DNA of 64,000 nt. It comes from Streptomyces liliifuscus. Lineage in GTDB: Bacteria > Actinomycetota > Actinomycetes > Streptomycetales > Streptomycetaceae. Every line of letters starts with the position of its first letter. Position 1 is the first letter of the stretch. Under the pieces are notes generated by a model that was not told where the DNA came from, did no database searches, and saw nothing but the letters and a program-made list of their open reading frames with translations. Where the stretch lies: assembly GCF_016598615.1 (NCBI RefSeq), contig NZ_CP066831.1:10292001-10356000 (forward strand), written 5' to 3'. Of the stretch, positions 24,667-33,361 are shown in pieces. A program made the translations under genes and the position numbers.

Positions 24667-25671
24667 TCAGTGGGCGTGCGGCTCGTCGCGGTGCACCGGG
24701 CCGTGCGGGGCCTCGCAGTGCGAGCCGTCGTCGTAGGCGGCCCCGGTGCGGACCTTCAGGACCTCGGCCGGGGCGTGGTCGACCTGCAGGGTGGTGTGGG
24801 TGATCTCGTGGTCGCTCTGGAGGATCTTCTCCAGGTCGCGGCGCACGGTGTGGCAGTCCGCGACGGGCTCGACCAGGACGTGCGCGGACAGTGCGGGCTG
24901 CCCCGACGTGATGGTCCACACGTGCAGGTCGTGCACCTCGGAGACCGAGGGGTGCGCGACCAGCTGGTCGCCGATCCCGTCCGGATCGAGGTGCGCGGGC
25001 GCCGCCTCCAGGAAGATCCGCCCCGACTCCCGTACGAGCCCGTAGCCCGCCTTGAACATGAGGACCACCACGACCAGTGTGGCGATGGCGTCGGCCCGCG
25101 CGAAGCCGGTCAGCAGCACGATGAGACCGGCGATCGCGGTACCGACGAACGCGAACAGGTCGTTGAGTATGTGCTGGTAGGCGCCCTCCACGTTGAGCGA
25201 GGAGCGGTTGGCCTTCGAGATGCACCAGGCCGCCGCGATGTTCACCACGATCCCCGCCAGGGCCGTGCCGAACACCAGCCCGCCCTCCACCTCGGGCGGG
25301 TCGATCAGCCGGCGCACCGCCTCGTACGCCAACCAGGCGCCGAGCAGTAGCAGCGTGAGCCCGTTCGCCTGGGCGGAGAGGATCTCGGCGCGCTTGAGGC
25401 CGTACGTGAAGCCGCCGCGGGCCGGTCGCGCGGCCAGGCGCATCGCGATGAGCGCCAGCACGATGGACACGGCGTCCGTCAGCATGTGCGCCGCGTCGGA
25501 GATCAGGGCGAGCGACTGGGCCAGGATGCCGATGACTACCTCGGCCGCCATGAACGTGGTGATCAGCGTCAGCGCGATCGCGAGCCAGCGGCGGTCCGCG
25601 TCCGCCGACACACCGTGCGAGTGCCCCGCGTGCCCGTCCGACCCGTGGTGGTCGTGGTGCGCGCTGGTCAT
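24667..25671 (-). CDS. Cation diffusion facilitator (CzcD/ZitB-like)
   Basis: A 334-residue cytoplasmic-membrane exporter of Zn2+ or similar divalent ions in exchange for protons. The His-rich head (HHDHHGSDGHAGHSHG) and tail bracket six helices. SDAAHMLTDA in helix 2 (Asp59, Asp66) and HILNDL in helix 5 form the metal site. The cytoplasmic domain has VHDLHVWTITSG. ATG 25671 has GAGGGGG upstream; starting earlier would add an unrelated basic peptide. No ArsR or similar regulator is adjacent. Confidence 0.9.
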   Translation of the reverse strand: MTSAHHDHHGSDGHAGHSHGVSADADRRWLAIALTLITTFMAAEVVIGILAQSLALISDAAHMLTDAVSIVLALIAMRLAARPARGGFTYGLKRAEILSAQANGLTLLLLGAWLAYEAVRRLIDPPEVEGGLVFGTALAGIVVNIAAAWCISKANRSSLNVEGAYQHILNDLFAFVGTAIAGLIVLLTGFARADAIATLVVVVLMFKAGYGLVRESGRIFLEAAPAHLDPDGIGDQLVAHPSVSEVHDLHVWTITSGQPALSAHVLVEPVADCHTVRRDLEKILQSDHEITHTTLQVDHAPAEVLKVRTGAAYDDGSHCEAPHGPVHRDEPHAH

Positions 25672-25811
25672 GTGTGTCCCCCTCGATGCGGTGTCCGACC
25701 TCCGCAGTGAAGCGCACCTCGCGGAGATCGGCAAAGGCTGCACCGGTGACCGTTGTCATCATCGTTAACAGGCCTCTGACCTGCGGCGAAGATTTCTCGG
25801 TGGGGTCGGGG

Positions 25812-27371
25812 TCAGGCGCCGAAGAGCTGTGTCCAGTACGTGCCCGCCGAGCCGCCGCCCTCGAAGCCGACGCCTATGTGGGTGAAGGCGGGCTTGAGGA
25901 TGTTGGCGCGGTGGCCGGGGCTGTCCATCCAGCCCTGTACGACCTCGGCGGCGGAGCGCTGGCCGCACGCGATGTTCTCGCCGATGGTGCGGCGGGTGCT
26001 GCCCGCGGCCGCGGCCCGGTGCCAGGGTTCGCTGCCGTCGGGGGAGGTGTGGGAGTAGAAGGCGCGGGCCACCATGTCCGCGCTGTGCGCCTGCGCCGCG
26101 TCGGTGAGCAGGGGGTCCACTGCCAGCGGTCGCAGACCGGCCTTTGCCCGCTCGGCGTTGGTGAGCGCCACCACCTCCGCGGCCGTCTGCGCCAGCCCGG
26201 CGCGCGTGAGGGGCCGGGCCCACAGCGCCGTCCAGTAGAGCGTGCCGGAGCGGTTGTCCGGCACGTAGGCCACACCGGCCTCGGTGAACGCCGGGTCGTG
26301 GATCGTACGCCGGGACTGCTCCGAGGACAGGCAGTACTCCACGAACTCCGCGGCGTCGCGCGGACCCGAGACCAGGTGCTCGCCGACCGTGAGATACGCG
26401 TAGCCGCTCGCCGTGAGGCGCTGGTAGACCGAGAGCCCGTCCGCGCCCTCGGAGCCCAGGCTGCCCCGCGCGGCCATGCCCGCGGCGTGTGCGTGCGCCG
26501 CGGCGGTGAGACGGGCGTCCAGGGACACGGGCGGGGCACCGATGGAGGCGCGGGCCGAGTTCACGAGACGGAGGAAGCCGTCGGCGGCGGGCCCTGCGGC
26601 GGCGGGAGCGGCGGCAGAGGCGTCTCCGGCCGAAGCGCTGCCGCTGTTCCAGGCGGTGTTCCCGGAGGGCGGGCGTCCGGTGCTCCCGGCCGGGGGACGA
26701 GCCGTGGTCCCGGCCGGAGCGTGACCGGAGCTCCCGGCCGAAGTGCGCCCCGAACCCCGGAGCCGTCCGAGCCCGGCACGCGCGGCGTTCAGCGCCGTCG
26801 CGACACCGGCGCCCCTGGAACCCGGGACGCCGGAGCCTCCGGGAGCGGCACCGCCGCCCGCGCCCGCCCCTGTCCCCGCTCCCGCGTCGGCGTCCTCGCT
26901 CACCTCGACCCCGAAGTCCCGGGCTATCCCGGCGAGTCCGTCCGCGTACCCCTGGCCCAGGGCGCGCAGCTTCCACGCGCCCCCGCGGCGGTAGATCTCG
27001 GCGAGCAGCAGTACGGTCTCCTGCTGGGGGCGGGGCGGGGTGAAGCGGGCGAGCACACCGCCGCCCGGGCCGGTCACGCGCAGGGTCGGAGCGGGCAGCC
27101 GGCCCAGTGCGGTGCCGGGCTCGGCGGGGCTGACGACGACGGTGACACGGCTCGCCCCGGACCGCAGCGCGGGCGGGTCCACCGTGAGGGTCTCGCCGTT
27201 CAGCCGCGCACCGGGTGCGGTCGGCTGGTTGTAGAACACGAAGTCGCCGTCGCCGCGCACCTTGCCGCTGTCGTCGGTGATGAGCGCGGACACGTCGAAC
27301 GGGCCGGGCACATGAAGGGTCAGGGTGCCGCCGGGCAGGGGCAGATTGCCGCCGGGAACCAACTCGTTCAT
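25812..27371 (-). CDS. TerD-domain protein fused to two CAP/SCP domains
   Basis: 519 residues with three modules. Residues 1-~155 are a TerD domain: VPGGNLPLPGG, GDGDFVFYNQP, AEIYRRGGAWKLRALGQGY; acidic residues of this fold bind Ca2+. Residues ~155-265 are a Gly/Ala/Ser/Pro linker with 8-residue repeats. Then come two CAP domains. The first is divergent (TAAAHAHAAGMAARGS, VGEHLV). The second is canonical (LTDAAQAHSADMVARAFYSH, GENIACG, SPGHRANIL). There is no signal peptide, although CAP proteins are usually exported. Function unknown; TerD proteins belong to stress and tellurite-response networks. Confidence 0.8.
   Translation of the reverse strand: MNELVPGGNLPLPGGTLTLHVPGPFDVSALITDDSGKVRGDGDFVFYNQPTAPGARLNGETLTVDPPALRSGASRVTVVVSPAEPGTALGRLPAPTLRVTGPGGGVLARFTPPRPQQETVLLLAEIYRRGGAWKLRALGQGYADGLAGIARDFGVEVSEDADAGAGTGAGAGGGAAPGGSGVPGSRGAGVATALNAARAGLGRLRGSGRTSAGSSGHAPAGTTARPPAGSTGRPPSGNTAWNSGSASAGDASAAAPAAAGPAADGFLRLVNSARASIGAPPVSLDARLTAAAHAHAAGMAARGSLGSEGADGLSVYQRLTASGYAYLTVGEHLVSGPRDAAEFVEYCLSSEQSRRTIHDPAFTEAGVAYVPDNRSGTLYWTALWARPLTRAGLAQTAAEVVALTNAERAKAGLRPLAVDPLLTDAAQAHSADMVARAFYSHTSPDGSEPWHRAAAAGSTRRTIGENIACGQRSAAEVVQGWMDSPGHRANILKPAFTHIGVGFEGGGSAGTYWTQLFGA
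26658..26753. repeat. 24-bp tandem repeat, four copies, inside the TerD-CAP linker
   Basis: Units at 26658, 26682, 26706 and 26730, each with G(G/C)TCCCGG(C/A)G as core in all but the first, which reads GTTCCCGGAG. The reading frame gives eight-residue repeats such as PAGTTARP and PAGSTGRP. Confidence 0.75.
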
Positions 27372-27478
27372 CGTGCCGCCTGTCGGGGTGCCGGATCACT
27401 GTGCGCGCCCCGTGGGGCGTTGCCTGGACAACGCCCCACGGGTGCGTGAGGGTTCCTGAGCGCCGCCCCGCGGTTGTG

Positions 27479-28159
27479 TCAGCGTGCCGCCCGGGCCAGC
27501 AGGCCGGACAGCAGGACTTCGAGCGACTCGCGCAGGGCGGTGGCGAAGTCGATGCGCAGGACCGCCAGTTCGGGGTCGGACTCGTAGGCCGCGAGCACGG
27601 CGGGTGACGGGTGCGCGTGCGGCCAGGCGGCCGTGACCACCATGAGCGCACCGGCGACGAACCGTACGGCGTCCTCCTCGTCGAGTTCGGGTACGTGGGC
27701 GCGGACCCGCTGCGCCAGGGCGAACACGGTCCCGATGGAGGAGCGCTTGTACTCGGCGGCGACCTCCGTCGACACGTTCCGCTCCAGGACCGCGGCCTGT
27801 GCGCTGATCAGGTCGCACAGCACCGGACGCTCGGCAAGGGCGTCCGTCACGGCCGCGGCGAGCCGGTCGGCCCGCTCGGTCACCGGCGCGTCGGCGTCGA
27901 CGGCCTCGGGCAGCGCGATGTCGAGGTGGTCCAGCAGCTCCTGCGACGCGGTGCCGAGCAGCTCCAGGAGGACGGCCTCGCGGGACTCGAAGTAGCGCAG
28001 CACGTTCGACTTCGCGAGCCCCACCCGGCGGCTCAGCTCGTTGAGGCTCACCTGCGCCACGGGCATCTCGCCGAGCATCGCGGCCGTGGTGTCCAGGATC
28101 GCCTTGCGGCGCACGGCGCGCTGCTCCTCGCTGCGGGCGCGCTGGAAGGTGTTTGCCAT
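27479..28159 (-). CDS. TetR-family regulator
   Basis: 226 residues. The N-terminal DNA-binding domain has VSLNELSRRVGLAKSNVLRY and FESREAVLLELL (about residues 37-69). The remainder is the usual all-helical ligand-binding domain. It diverges from the SDR gene. Three GACC-N3-GGTC sites fill the 120-bp space, so it probably represses both genes. The ligand is unknown. Confidence 0.9.
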   Translation of the reverse strand: MANTFQRARSEEQRAVRRKAILDTTAAMLGEMPVAQVSLNELSRRVGLAKSNVLRYFESREAVLLELLGTASQELLDHLDIALPEAVDADAPVTERADRLAAAVTDALAERPVLCDLISAQAAVLERNVSTEVAAEYKRSSIGTVFALAQRVRAHVPELDEEDAVRFVAGALMVVTAAWPHAHPSPAVLAAYESDPELAVLRIDFATALRESLEVLLSGLLARAAR

Positions 28160-28170
28160 GGCCGCAGTCT

Positions 28171-28187
28171 ACAGACCTTCGGTCTGT
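28171..28187. promoter_or_regulatory. TetR operator 1
   Basis: ACAGACCTTCGGTCTGT is a perfect 7-bp inverted repeat around TTC, 12 bp upstream of the TetR start codon. Confidence 0.75.
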
Positions 28188-28195
28188 TGTTATCG

Positions 28196-28206
28196 GACCG
28201 GTGGTC
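28196..28206. promoter_or_regulatory. TetR operator 2
   Basis: GACC-GGT-GGTC has the same core and spacing as operator 1. Its centre is 22 bp away, about two helical turns. Confidence 0.65.
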
Positions 28207-28225
28207 TGCTAGCTTGAAATGCAAC

Positions 28226-28238
28226 AGACCGCCGGTCT
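28226..28238. promoter_or_regulatory. TetR operator 3
   Basis: AGACC-GCC-GGTCT, the third copy of the core, centred 31 bp from operator 2. It lies near the start of the SDR transcript. Confidence 0.7.
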
Positions 28239-28279
28239 CCTAATCGTGGGAGTGCCGTGCGAACACCGAAGGAGTCATC

Positions 28280-29215
28280 GTGACCACCTCATATGTCGTC
28301 CCCGACCAGACCGGGAAATTCGCCGTCGTCACCGGTGCCAACAGCGGCACGGGCAAGGAGACCGCACGACGCCTCGCGGAGGCCGGCGCCCGCGTCGTCC
28401 TGGCCGTACGGACCGTCGCCAAGGGCGAGCAGGCCCGCGCCGAGATCCTGGCCAGGCACCCGCACGCGAAGCTGGAGGTCCGGCGCGTCGACCTGGCGGA
28501 CCTGGCCTCCGTCGAGGCGTTCGCCGACGGGATCCTGGCCGACGGCACCCCGCTCGACCTGCTCGTGAACAACGCCGGAGTGATGACACCGCCCACCCGG
28601 ATGACCACCGCCGACGGCTTCGAACTCCAGATGGGCAGCAACTACCTGGGCCCGTTCGCCCTCACCGTCCGACTGCTGCCCGCCCTGCTCGCCGCACCGG
28701 CGCCGCGCGTGGCGACCATGAGCAGCGGCGTCTCGAACTTCGGCCGCATCACCTTCGACGACCTCCAGTGGGAGCGCCGCCGCTACCGCCCGATGCTGTC
28801 GTACGCCCAGTCCAAGCTCGCCGACCTGATGATGGCCCGGCAGCTGGCGGACATCGCCGCCGAGCGCGGCTGGAACCTGCTGAGCACGGCCGCGCACCCC
28901 GGCTACACCGTGACCAACCTCCAGACCGCCGGTGCCAGCCTCGGCAGCGACAAGCCGAAGCGCGCGCGGTTCACCTCGGTCGACATCCTGCCCAAGCAGC
29001 AGGTCGAGCAGGGCGCCGAACCGCTGCTGTACGCCGCCACGAGCCCCGAGGCCACGGCGGGTGCCTACTACGGCCCGAGCGGCAGGTTCGGACTGGTCGG
29101 TCCGACCGCCACCGCCCGCATCACTCGCCGCGCCCTCGACACCGAGGCGAACCGCCGTCTGTGGACCGAGGCCGAACGCCTCACCGGAGTGACCCTCACC
29201 GCGGCCGTCGCCTGA
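28280..29215 (+). CDS. Short-chain dehydrogenase/reductase
   Basis: 311 residues. The NAD(P) loop reads VTGANSGTGKETARRLA, where most relatives have SGIG. NNAGVM follows near residue 97, then the catalytic set MSSGVSNFG and SYAQSKLADLMMA (Tyr and Lys). The long C-terminal part resembles retinol-dehydrogenase/WWOX-like SDRs. GTG 28280 follows GAAGGAG. It is likely induced when the divergent TetR protein binds its ligand, so it may modify that compound. Confidence 0.85.
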   Translation: MTTSYVVPDQTGKFAVVTGANSGTGKETARRLAEAGARVVLAVRTVAKGEQARAEILARHPHAKLEVRRVDLADLASVEAFADGILADGTPLDLLVNNAGVMTPPTRMTTADGFELQMGSNYLGPFALTVRLLPALLAAPAPRVATMSSGVSNFGRITFDDLQWERRRYRPMLSYAQSKLADLMMARQLADIAAERGWNLLSTAAHPGYTVTNLQTAGASLGSDKPKRARFTSVDILPKQQVEQGAEPLLYAATSPEATAGAYYGPSGRFGLVGPTATARITRRALDTEANRRLWTEAERLTGVTLTAAVA

Positions 29216-29276
29216 ACGGGCCCGCCGTACGGGGGCGGAGTCCGAGGAAGCCGGACCCGGGTGCCAGACTGCCCCC

Positions 29277-30260
29277 ATGGATGAGCGCGTATTCGGCAGG
29301 TCAGGACAGCACGCATCGGTCGTGGGACTCGGCACATGGCAACTCGGTGCCGACTGGGGCGACGTGGACGACAAGGAAGCCCTCGCGGTCCTGGAGGCCG
29401 CCGCCGAGTCGGGGGTGACGTTCTTCGACACGGCCGACGTGTACGGGGACGGTCGCAGCGAGGAGACCATCGCCACCTTCGTGCAGAGCAGGCCCGACCT
29501 GCATGTGCTGGTCGCGACCAAGATGGGCCGCCGGGTCGACCAGGTCCCGGAGAACTACGTACTCGACAACTTCCGTGCCTGGAACGACCGTTCGCGCCGC
29601 AACCTCGGTGTCGACCGCATCGACCTGGTGCAGCTGCACTGCCCGCCGACCCCCGTCTACTCGTCGGACGAGGTGTTCGACGCCCTCGACACGCTCGTCG
29701 AGGAGGAGCGGATCGCCGCGTACGGCGTGAGCGTCGAGACGTGCGACGAGGCCCTGACCGCGATCGCCCGCCCCGGTGTGGCCAGCGTCCAGATCATCCT
29801 CAACCCGTTCCGCATGAAGCCCCTCCAGCGGGTTCTGCCCGCGGCGCGGGAGGCCGGTGTCGGCATCATCGCGCGCGTGCCCCTCGCCTCCGGGCTGCTC
29901 TCCGGCAAGTACACGAAGGACACGGTCTTCGCGGAGAACGACCACCGGACGTTCAACCGCCACGGTGAGGCCTTCGACCAGGGCGAGACGTTCTCCGGCG
30001 TCGACTACGCCACGGGCGTCGAGGCTGCCGCCGAGTTCTCCGGGCTCGCTCCGGAGGGCGTCACCCCGGCGCAGCTGGCGCTGGCCTGGATCGTCCAGCA
30101 GCCCGGCGTGACCACCGTCATTCCCGGCGCCCGCTCACCCGAGCAGGCCCGCGCGAACGCGGCCGCCGGCAAGCTGCCCCCGCTCTCCACGGAGACGCTG
30201 GCCGCGATCTCCGACCTGTACGACAGGCGCATCAAGGAGCAGGTCGAAGCTCGCTGGTGA
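29277..30260 (+). CDS. Aldo/keto reductase
   Basis: A 327-residue NADPH-dependent TIM barrel. FGRSGQHASVVGLGTWQLGA opens the fold; FFDTADVYGDGRSEE holds the catalytic Asp and Tyr; DRIDLVQLHCPP supplies the His; PGARSPEQARANAAA near the C-terminus is the cofactor site. CAGACT ends 6 nt before the ATG, so the transcript may be leaderless. It may be read separately from the SDR gene, 61 bp upstream. Physiological substrate unknown. Confidence 0.85.
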   Translation: MDERVFGRSGQHASVVGLGTWQLGADWGDVDDKEALAVLEAAAESGVTFFDTADVYGDGRSEETIATFVQSRPDLHVLVATKMGRRVDQVPENYVLDNFRAWNDRSRRNLGVDRIDLVQLHCPPTPVYSSDEVFDALDTLVEEERIAAYGVSVETCDEALTAIARPGVASVQIILNPFRMKPLQRVLPAAREAGVGIIARVPLASGLLSGKYTKDTVFAENDHRTFNRHGEAFDQGETFSGVDYATGVEAAAEFSGLAPEGVTPAQLALAWIVQQPGVTTVIPGARSPEQARANAAAGKLPPLSTETLAAISDLYDRRIKEQVEARW

Positions 30261-30317
30261 CTGCCGTCGGCTGAGAGGTCCGGGCTGAGCATGGACTGTT
30301 GTCTGCGGGTGGTCATC

Positions 30318-30404
30318 GGCTGGTCGCGCAGTTCCCCGCGCCCCTTACGGGGCGGGGTCTGCCGGACGCGCCCCTCAGGGGCGCGGGGAACTGCGCGACC
30401 AGCC
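30318..30404. terminator. Large inverted repeat, bidirectional terminator
   Basis: Perfect 28-bp arms at 30318-30345 and 30377-30404, separated by 31 nt that can form a smaller hairpin. It lies between the convergent aldo/keto reductase and MFS genes. The right arm and following bases (30378-30417) recur at 57306-57345 with 38 of 40 identities, so it is a dispersed element. Confidence 0.8.
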
Positions 30405-30427
30405 ACGGACGGCCCGCAGTCTCAGGA

Positions 30428-31645
30428 TTACCGTTCGCCCCCTGCAGGGAACCCCCGGGTCCGGGCGGCCACCACAGCCACCACCGGAATCAGCAGCAAA
30501 AGCACGCTCCACGGGAGCGAACCCGTGCCGAGGCGGTCCAGAAGGACACCCCCGGCCACCCCGCCGCCGGCCATCGCCGCGTTCCAGAGCGTGACGAGCG
30601 CGGCCTGCGCGGCGTCCGCCGAGTCGCCGCCCGCGTCGGTCACGGCCGTCTGCAACAGGGTGGGGGCACCTCCCCAGCCGAGTCCCCACAGTGCCACCGC
30701 GGTGTAGACGAGCGCGGGGCTGTCGGCAGGCACGGCCAGGAGCGCGGCCGCCACGGCGACGAGCAGCGCGCACGCGAGTGTCAGGGCGCGCAGACGTCGG
30801 TCGATGCGCGCCCCCACGAACCAGATGCCGGCCAGGGACGCGACACCGAACACCAGCAGTACGAGATCCGTCGACCCGCCCATGCCCAGCCCGTCCAGGA
30901 ACGTGGCGATGTACGTGTACAGGATCGTGTGGGCCAGTACGAAGACCAGGGTGACGAACAAGACCGGTGCCACACCCGGAATTGACAGGACCCGCAGCAT
31001 CGGGACCCGGCCCGCCCCTCGCCGCTGACCCGGCTGGTCGGGAACGCCCGCCGCGATCCAGCCGAGCAGGGCGACCGCGAGCACCGTCATCAGCGTGAAC
31101 GTCACCCGCCAGCCGAGCACTTCGCCGAGGAAGGTCCCCGCGGGCACCCCCAGCGACAGCGCGACCGGTATGCCCGTCATCACGATCGCTATCGCCCTGC
31201 CCTGCAGATGGACGGGCGCCAGTCGGCGGGCGTACCCGGCGAGCAGCGCCCAGGCCAGGCCCGCGGCCACACCGGCGACGAACCGGGCCGCCATGGTCAG
31301 GGAGTAATCGGTGGAGACCGCGGTCACCGTGTTGGCGGCGGCGAATCCCGCCATCGCCGTGAGCAGCAGCCGTTTGCGCCGCCATCCCGCGGTCACCGCG
31401 GACAGGGGGATCGCGGTGAGCGCGGTGCCGATCGCATAGACGGTGACCGACTGCCCCATCGCGGACTCGCCGACGCCGAGGTCGGCGCTCATCGCGGGCA
31501 GCACGCCCGCGGGCAGCGTCTCGGTGAGGCTCGTGATGAAGACCGCCGTGGCGAGGGCGAGGAGCGCGGCGAGAGGGAGCTTGCGGCTCTCCGTTCCCTC
31601 GGTCACCCCGGAGGAACCGGTCGGATCTGTGGTGTGGGTGCTCAT
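30428..31645 (-). CDS. MFS transporter (AraJ/DHA1-like)
   Basis: A 405-residue, 12-helix exporter. LPLAALLALATAVFITSLTE is helix 1. YAIGTALTAIPLSAVTAGWR with following RRKR is the loop 2-3 region. GIPVALSLGVPAGTFLGEVL matches the helix 5 motif of drug/proton antiporters. Its promoter has a 19-bp spacer containing a MerR-type palindrome, so the divergent MerR protein probably activates it. Substrate unknown, perhaps the inducing drug. Confidence 0.85.
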   Translation of the reverse strand: MSTHTTDPTGSSGVTEGTESRKLPLAALLALATAVFITSLTETLPAGVLPAMSADLGVGESAMGQSVTVYAIGTALTAIPLSAVTAGWRRKRLLLTAMAGFAAANTVTAVSTDYSLTMAARFVAGVAAGLAWALLAGYARRLAPVHLQGRAIAIVMTGIPVALSLGVPAGTFLGEVLGWRVTFTLMTVLAVALLGWIAAGVPDQPGQRRGAGRVPMLRVLSIPGVAPVLFVTLVFVLAHTILYTYIATFLDGLGMGGSTDLVLLVFGVASLAGIWFVGARIDRRLRALTLACALLVAVAAALLAVPADSPALVYTAVALWGLGWGGAPTLLQTAVTDAGGDSADAAQAALVTLWNAAMAGGGVAGGVLLDRLGTGSLPWSVLLLLIPVVAVVAARTRGFPAGGER

Positions 31646-31654
31646 GCCGCGTAT

Positions 31655-31685
31655 GCTCGAACCCTCACATTGATGAGAAGGTCAA
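31655..31685 (-). promoter_or_regulatory. MerR-type promoter of the MFS gene
   Basis: On the minus strand, TTGACC (31680-31685) and TCGAGC (31655-31660) are separated by 19 bp. An imperfect palindrome, CCCTCACATTGATGAGAAGG (31662-31681), covers that spacer. Long spacers with an embedded operator are the mark of MerR-activated promoters. Confidence 0.6.
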
Positions 31686-31709
31686 GCGGCGAAGTGCGAG
31701 GTCGGTCGG

Positions 31710-32105
31710 ATGCGGATCGGAGAGCTGTCGGAGCGCACCGGCATCCCGCGGCGACTGCTGCGCTACTACGAGGAGCAGGGCCTGATCACGCCCGAGCGCT
31801 GCGAGAACGGGTACCGCTCCTACGACGAACGCCTCGTGGACCGTGTCCAGCAGATCCGAGGACTGCTGGACGCCGGACTGCCGACCCGGATCATCAAGCA
31901 GATCCTGCCCTGTCTCGACGGGCCCGGCACCATCCACTTCCCCGATCCGACCCCGGAGATGCTGGCCACGCTGGAGCTCGAACTCGACCGTATGACCCGG
32001 CGCATCGACTGCCTCGCCCGCAACCGGGACGCGATCGCCGCGTACCTCGAAGTGGTACGCGGCGACGGGCGGCCCATGGGCGACGGCCGGTCCGTGGAGG
32101 CCTGA
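31710..32105 (+). CDS. MerR-family regulator
   Basis: 131 residues. The N-terminal winged helix MRIGELSERTGIPRRLLRYY and RSYDERLVDRVQQIRGLLDA is complete. A dimerisation helix (ELELDRMTRRIDCLARNRDA) and a very short C-terminal tail follow. It has no large ligand domain and no metal-binding cysteine pair: one Cys at ~70 (LPCLDGP) and one at ~100. It probably regulates the divergent MFS gene. Confidence 0.85.
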   Translation: MRIGELSERTGIPRRLLRYYEEQGLITPERCENGYRSYDERLVDRVQQIRGLLDAGLPTRIIKQILPCLDGPGTIHFPDPTPEMLATLELELDRMTRRIDCLARNRDAIAAYLEVVRGDGRPMGDGRSVEA

Positions 32106-32110
32106 TCGGG

Positions 32111-32857
32111 TCAGGCGGCCCGTTCCCGGGCCCGCTGGGCCGCCTCGCGTACGGAACCGCGGTGCACGGGACCGTGACCGGGCAGCAGGACGTCACCCGA
32201 GAGCGCCTCGAACGCGTCCAGCGAGGACAGCGCACCGGGGAGGTCCCGGTGGAACATGGTCGGCAGCAACTGGGGGCCGCTCACGCGCGAGGTGGGGTGT
32301 CCGCTGACCAGCCCGTCGCCCGATATGACGATCCCCGCGTCCGGCAGATGGAAGGCGCAGTGGCCCGCCGTGTGGCCGGGGGTGTGCACGGGAACGGGGC
32401 GGCCGGGCAGGTCGAGGGCGCCCTCGCCGGGGAAGGGCCGCGGCTCGGTGACCGGGACGTGGGCGGTGCCGCCGGAGCGCAGCGCGTGCACGGCCCACGG
32501 CACCACACCGGGCCGCCAGGCGTTCTGCAGCACCTTGCCGATGGTCACCTGATGGAGGAAGTCCCGTCGCGCGTGCGGGACTTCGGCCTCATGGGCGTAG
32601 ACCGGAGTGCCGTACGTACGGCTGAGGTACTCGGCCGAGCCGATGTGGTCGTTGTGGGCGTGCGTGACGAGTACGGCCGTGACCGCTTCGGGCGAACTGC
32701 CCACGGCCGACAGGGAGGCGAGGACCGTCTCGCGGTCTCCGGGGTAGCCCGTGTCCACGAGGGTGACGGCGTCCCCGTCCGTGAGAATCACCCAGTTGGT
32801 GTTGCTGCCGTGTACCAGATGGATGCCGTCGGCGACTTGATGAATGTCTGCCTGCAT
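32111..32857 (-). CDS. Metallo-beta-lactamase-fold hydrolase
   Basis: 248 residues. VTHAHNDHIGSAEYL carries the HxHxDH metal motif; VHTPGHTAGHCAFHL and VISGDGLVSG give the later His and Asp; PGHGPVHRG ends the set. Two zinc (or iron) ions would be bound. Cytoplasmic. Members include glyoxalase II, lactonases and quinolone-signal hydrolases; this cannot be narrowed. It converges on the MerR gene with a 5-bp gap. Confidence 0.85.
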   Translation of the reverse strand: MQADIHQVADGIHLVHGSNTNWVILTDGDAVTLVDTGYPGDRETVLASLSAVGSSPEAVTAVLVTHAHNDHIGSAEYLSRTYGTPVYAHEAEVPHARRDFLHQVTIGKVLQNAWRPGVVPWAVHALRSGGTAHVPVTEPRPFPGEGALDLPGRPVPVHTPGHTAGHCAFHLPDAGIVISGDGLVSGHPTSRVSGPQLLPTMFHRDLPGALSSLDAFEALSGDVLLPGHGPVHRGSVREAAQRARERAA

Positions 32858-32918
32858 GATCGTCCCGACCTAGAGGTCCCTGCCTGACGGAACACAGCCA
32901 AGCAGATCCGCGGGCACC

Positions 32919-33194
32919 TCAGCGCAGGGGGTCGGCCGAAGCGCGCATCGACCGCAGTGCCAGGAGCAGTACGCCGATGTCATCGAAGAAGGCGGGGTCG
33001 GGCAGTAGATCGGCAGGCAGCACGACATAGGCGATCGCTCCCCAGAAGACCCAGCGGGGACCGGTCGGAAGACCGGCCCGACGGAGGTCCCGCCGAGTGC
33101 GGACCAGCCGGACCAGCAGTACGACCGCCGTCCCGAGGGCCACCGCCAGCACGGCCGCGACGACGAGAACCAGAATCCACGTGTTGGTGTCCAT
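32919..33194 (-). CDS. DUF1232 membrane protein
   Basis: 91 residues. Helix 1 is TWILVLVVAAVLAVALGTAV. A basic loop (RTRRDLRRAG) precedes the DUF1232 motif: FWGAIAYVVLPADLLPDPAF with FDDIGVLL. ATG 33194 has GAAGGG upstream; an in-frame upstream start would add an unrelated hydrophilic peptide. The role of the family is not known. Confidence 0.75.
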   Translation of the reverse strand: MDTNTWILVLVVAAVLAVALGTAVVLLVRLVRTRRDLRRAGLPTGPRWVFWGAIAYVVLPADLLPDPAFFDDIGVLLLALRSMRASADPLR

Positions 33195-33361
33195 CAGCCC
33201 TTCCCCGACTCGTCCGCTGCTCCTCTTCGGATGCCCAGGTTCGCCCGCTTCACCACCGGCGGGCCGGTCCGACACGCGGCGCGGGACCTCGGCGTGCCCC
33301 CGGCCCGCCCCCTACTCTGTGCTGTCGATTGATCACCTTGAGCGAACAGTGGGGTGCGCGT

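Noticed and set aside
32957..33361. N-terminal extension of the FAD monooxygenase
   Set aside because: The extension is Arg/Pro-rich, lies opposite the DUF1232 gene and comes before the Rossmann strand that normally starts these enzymes.
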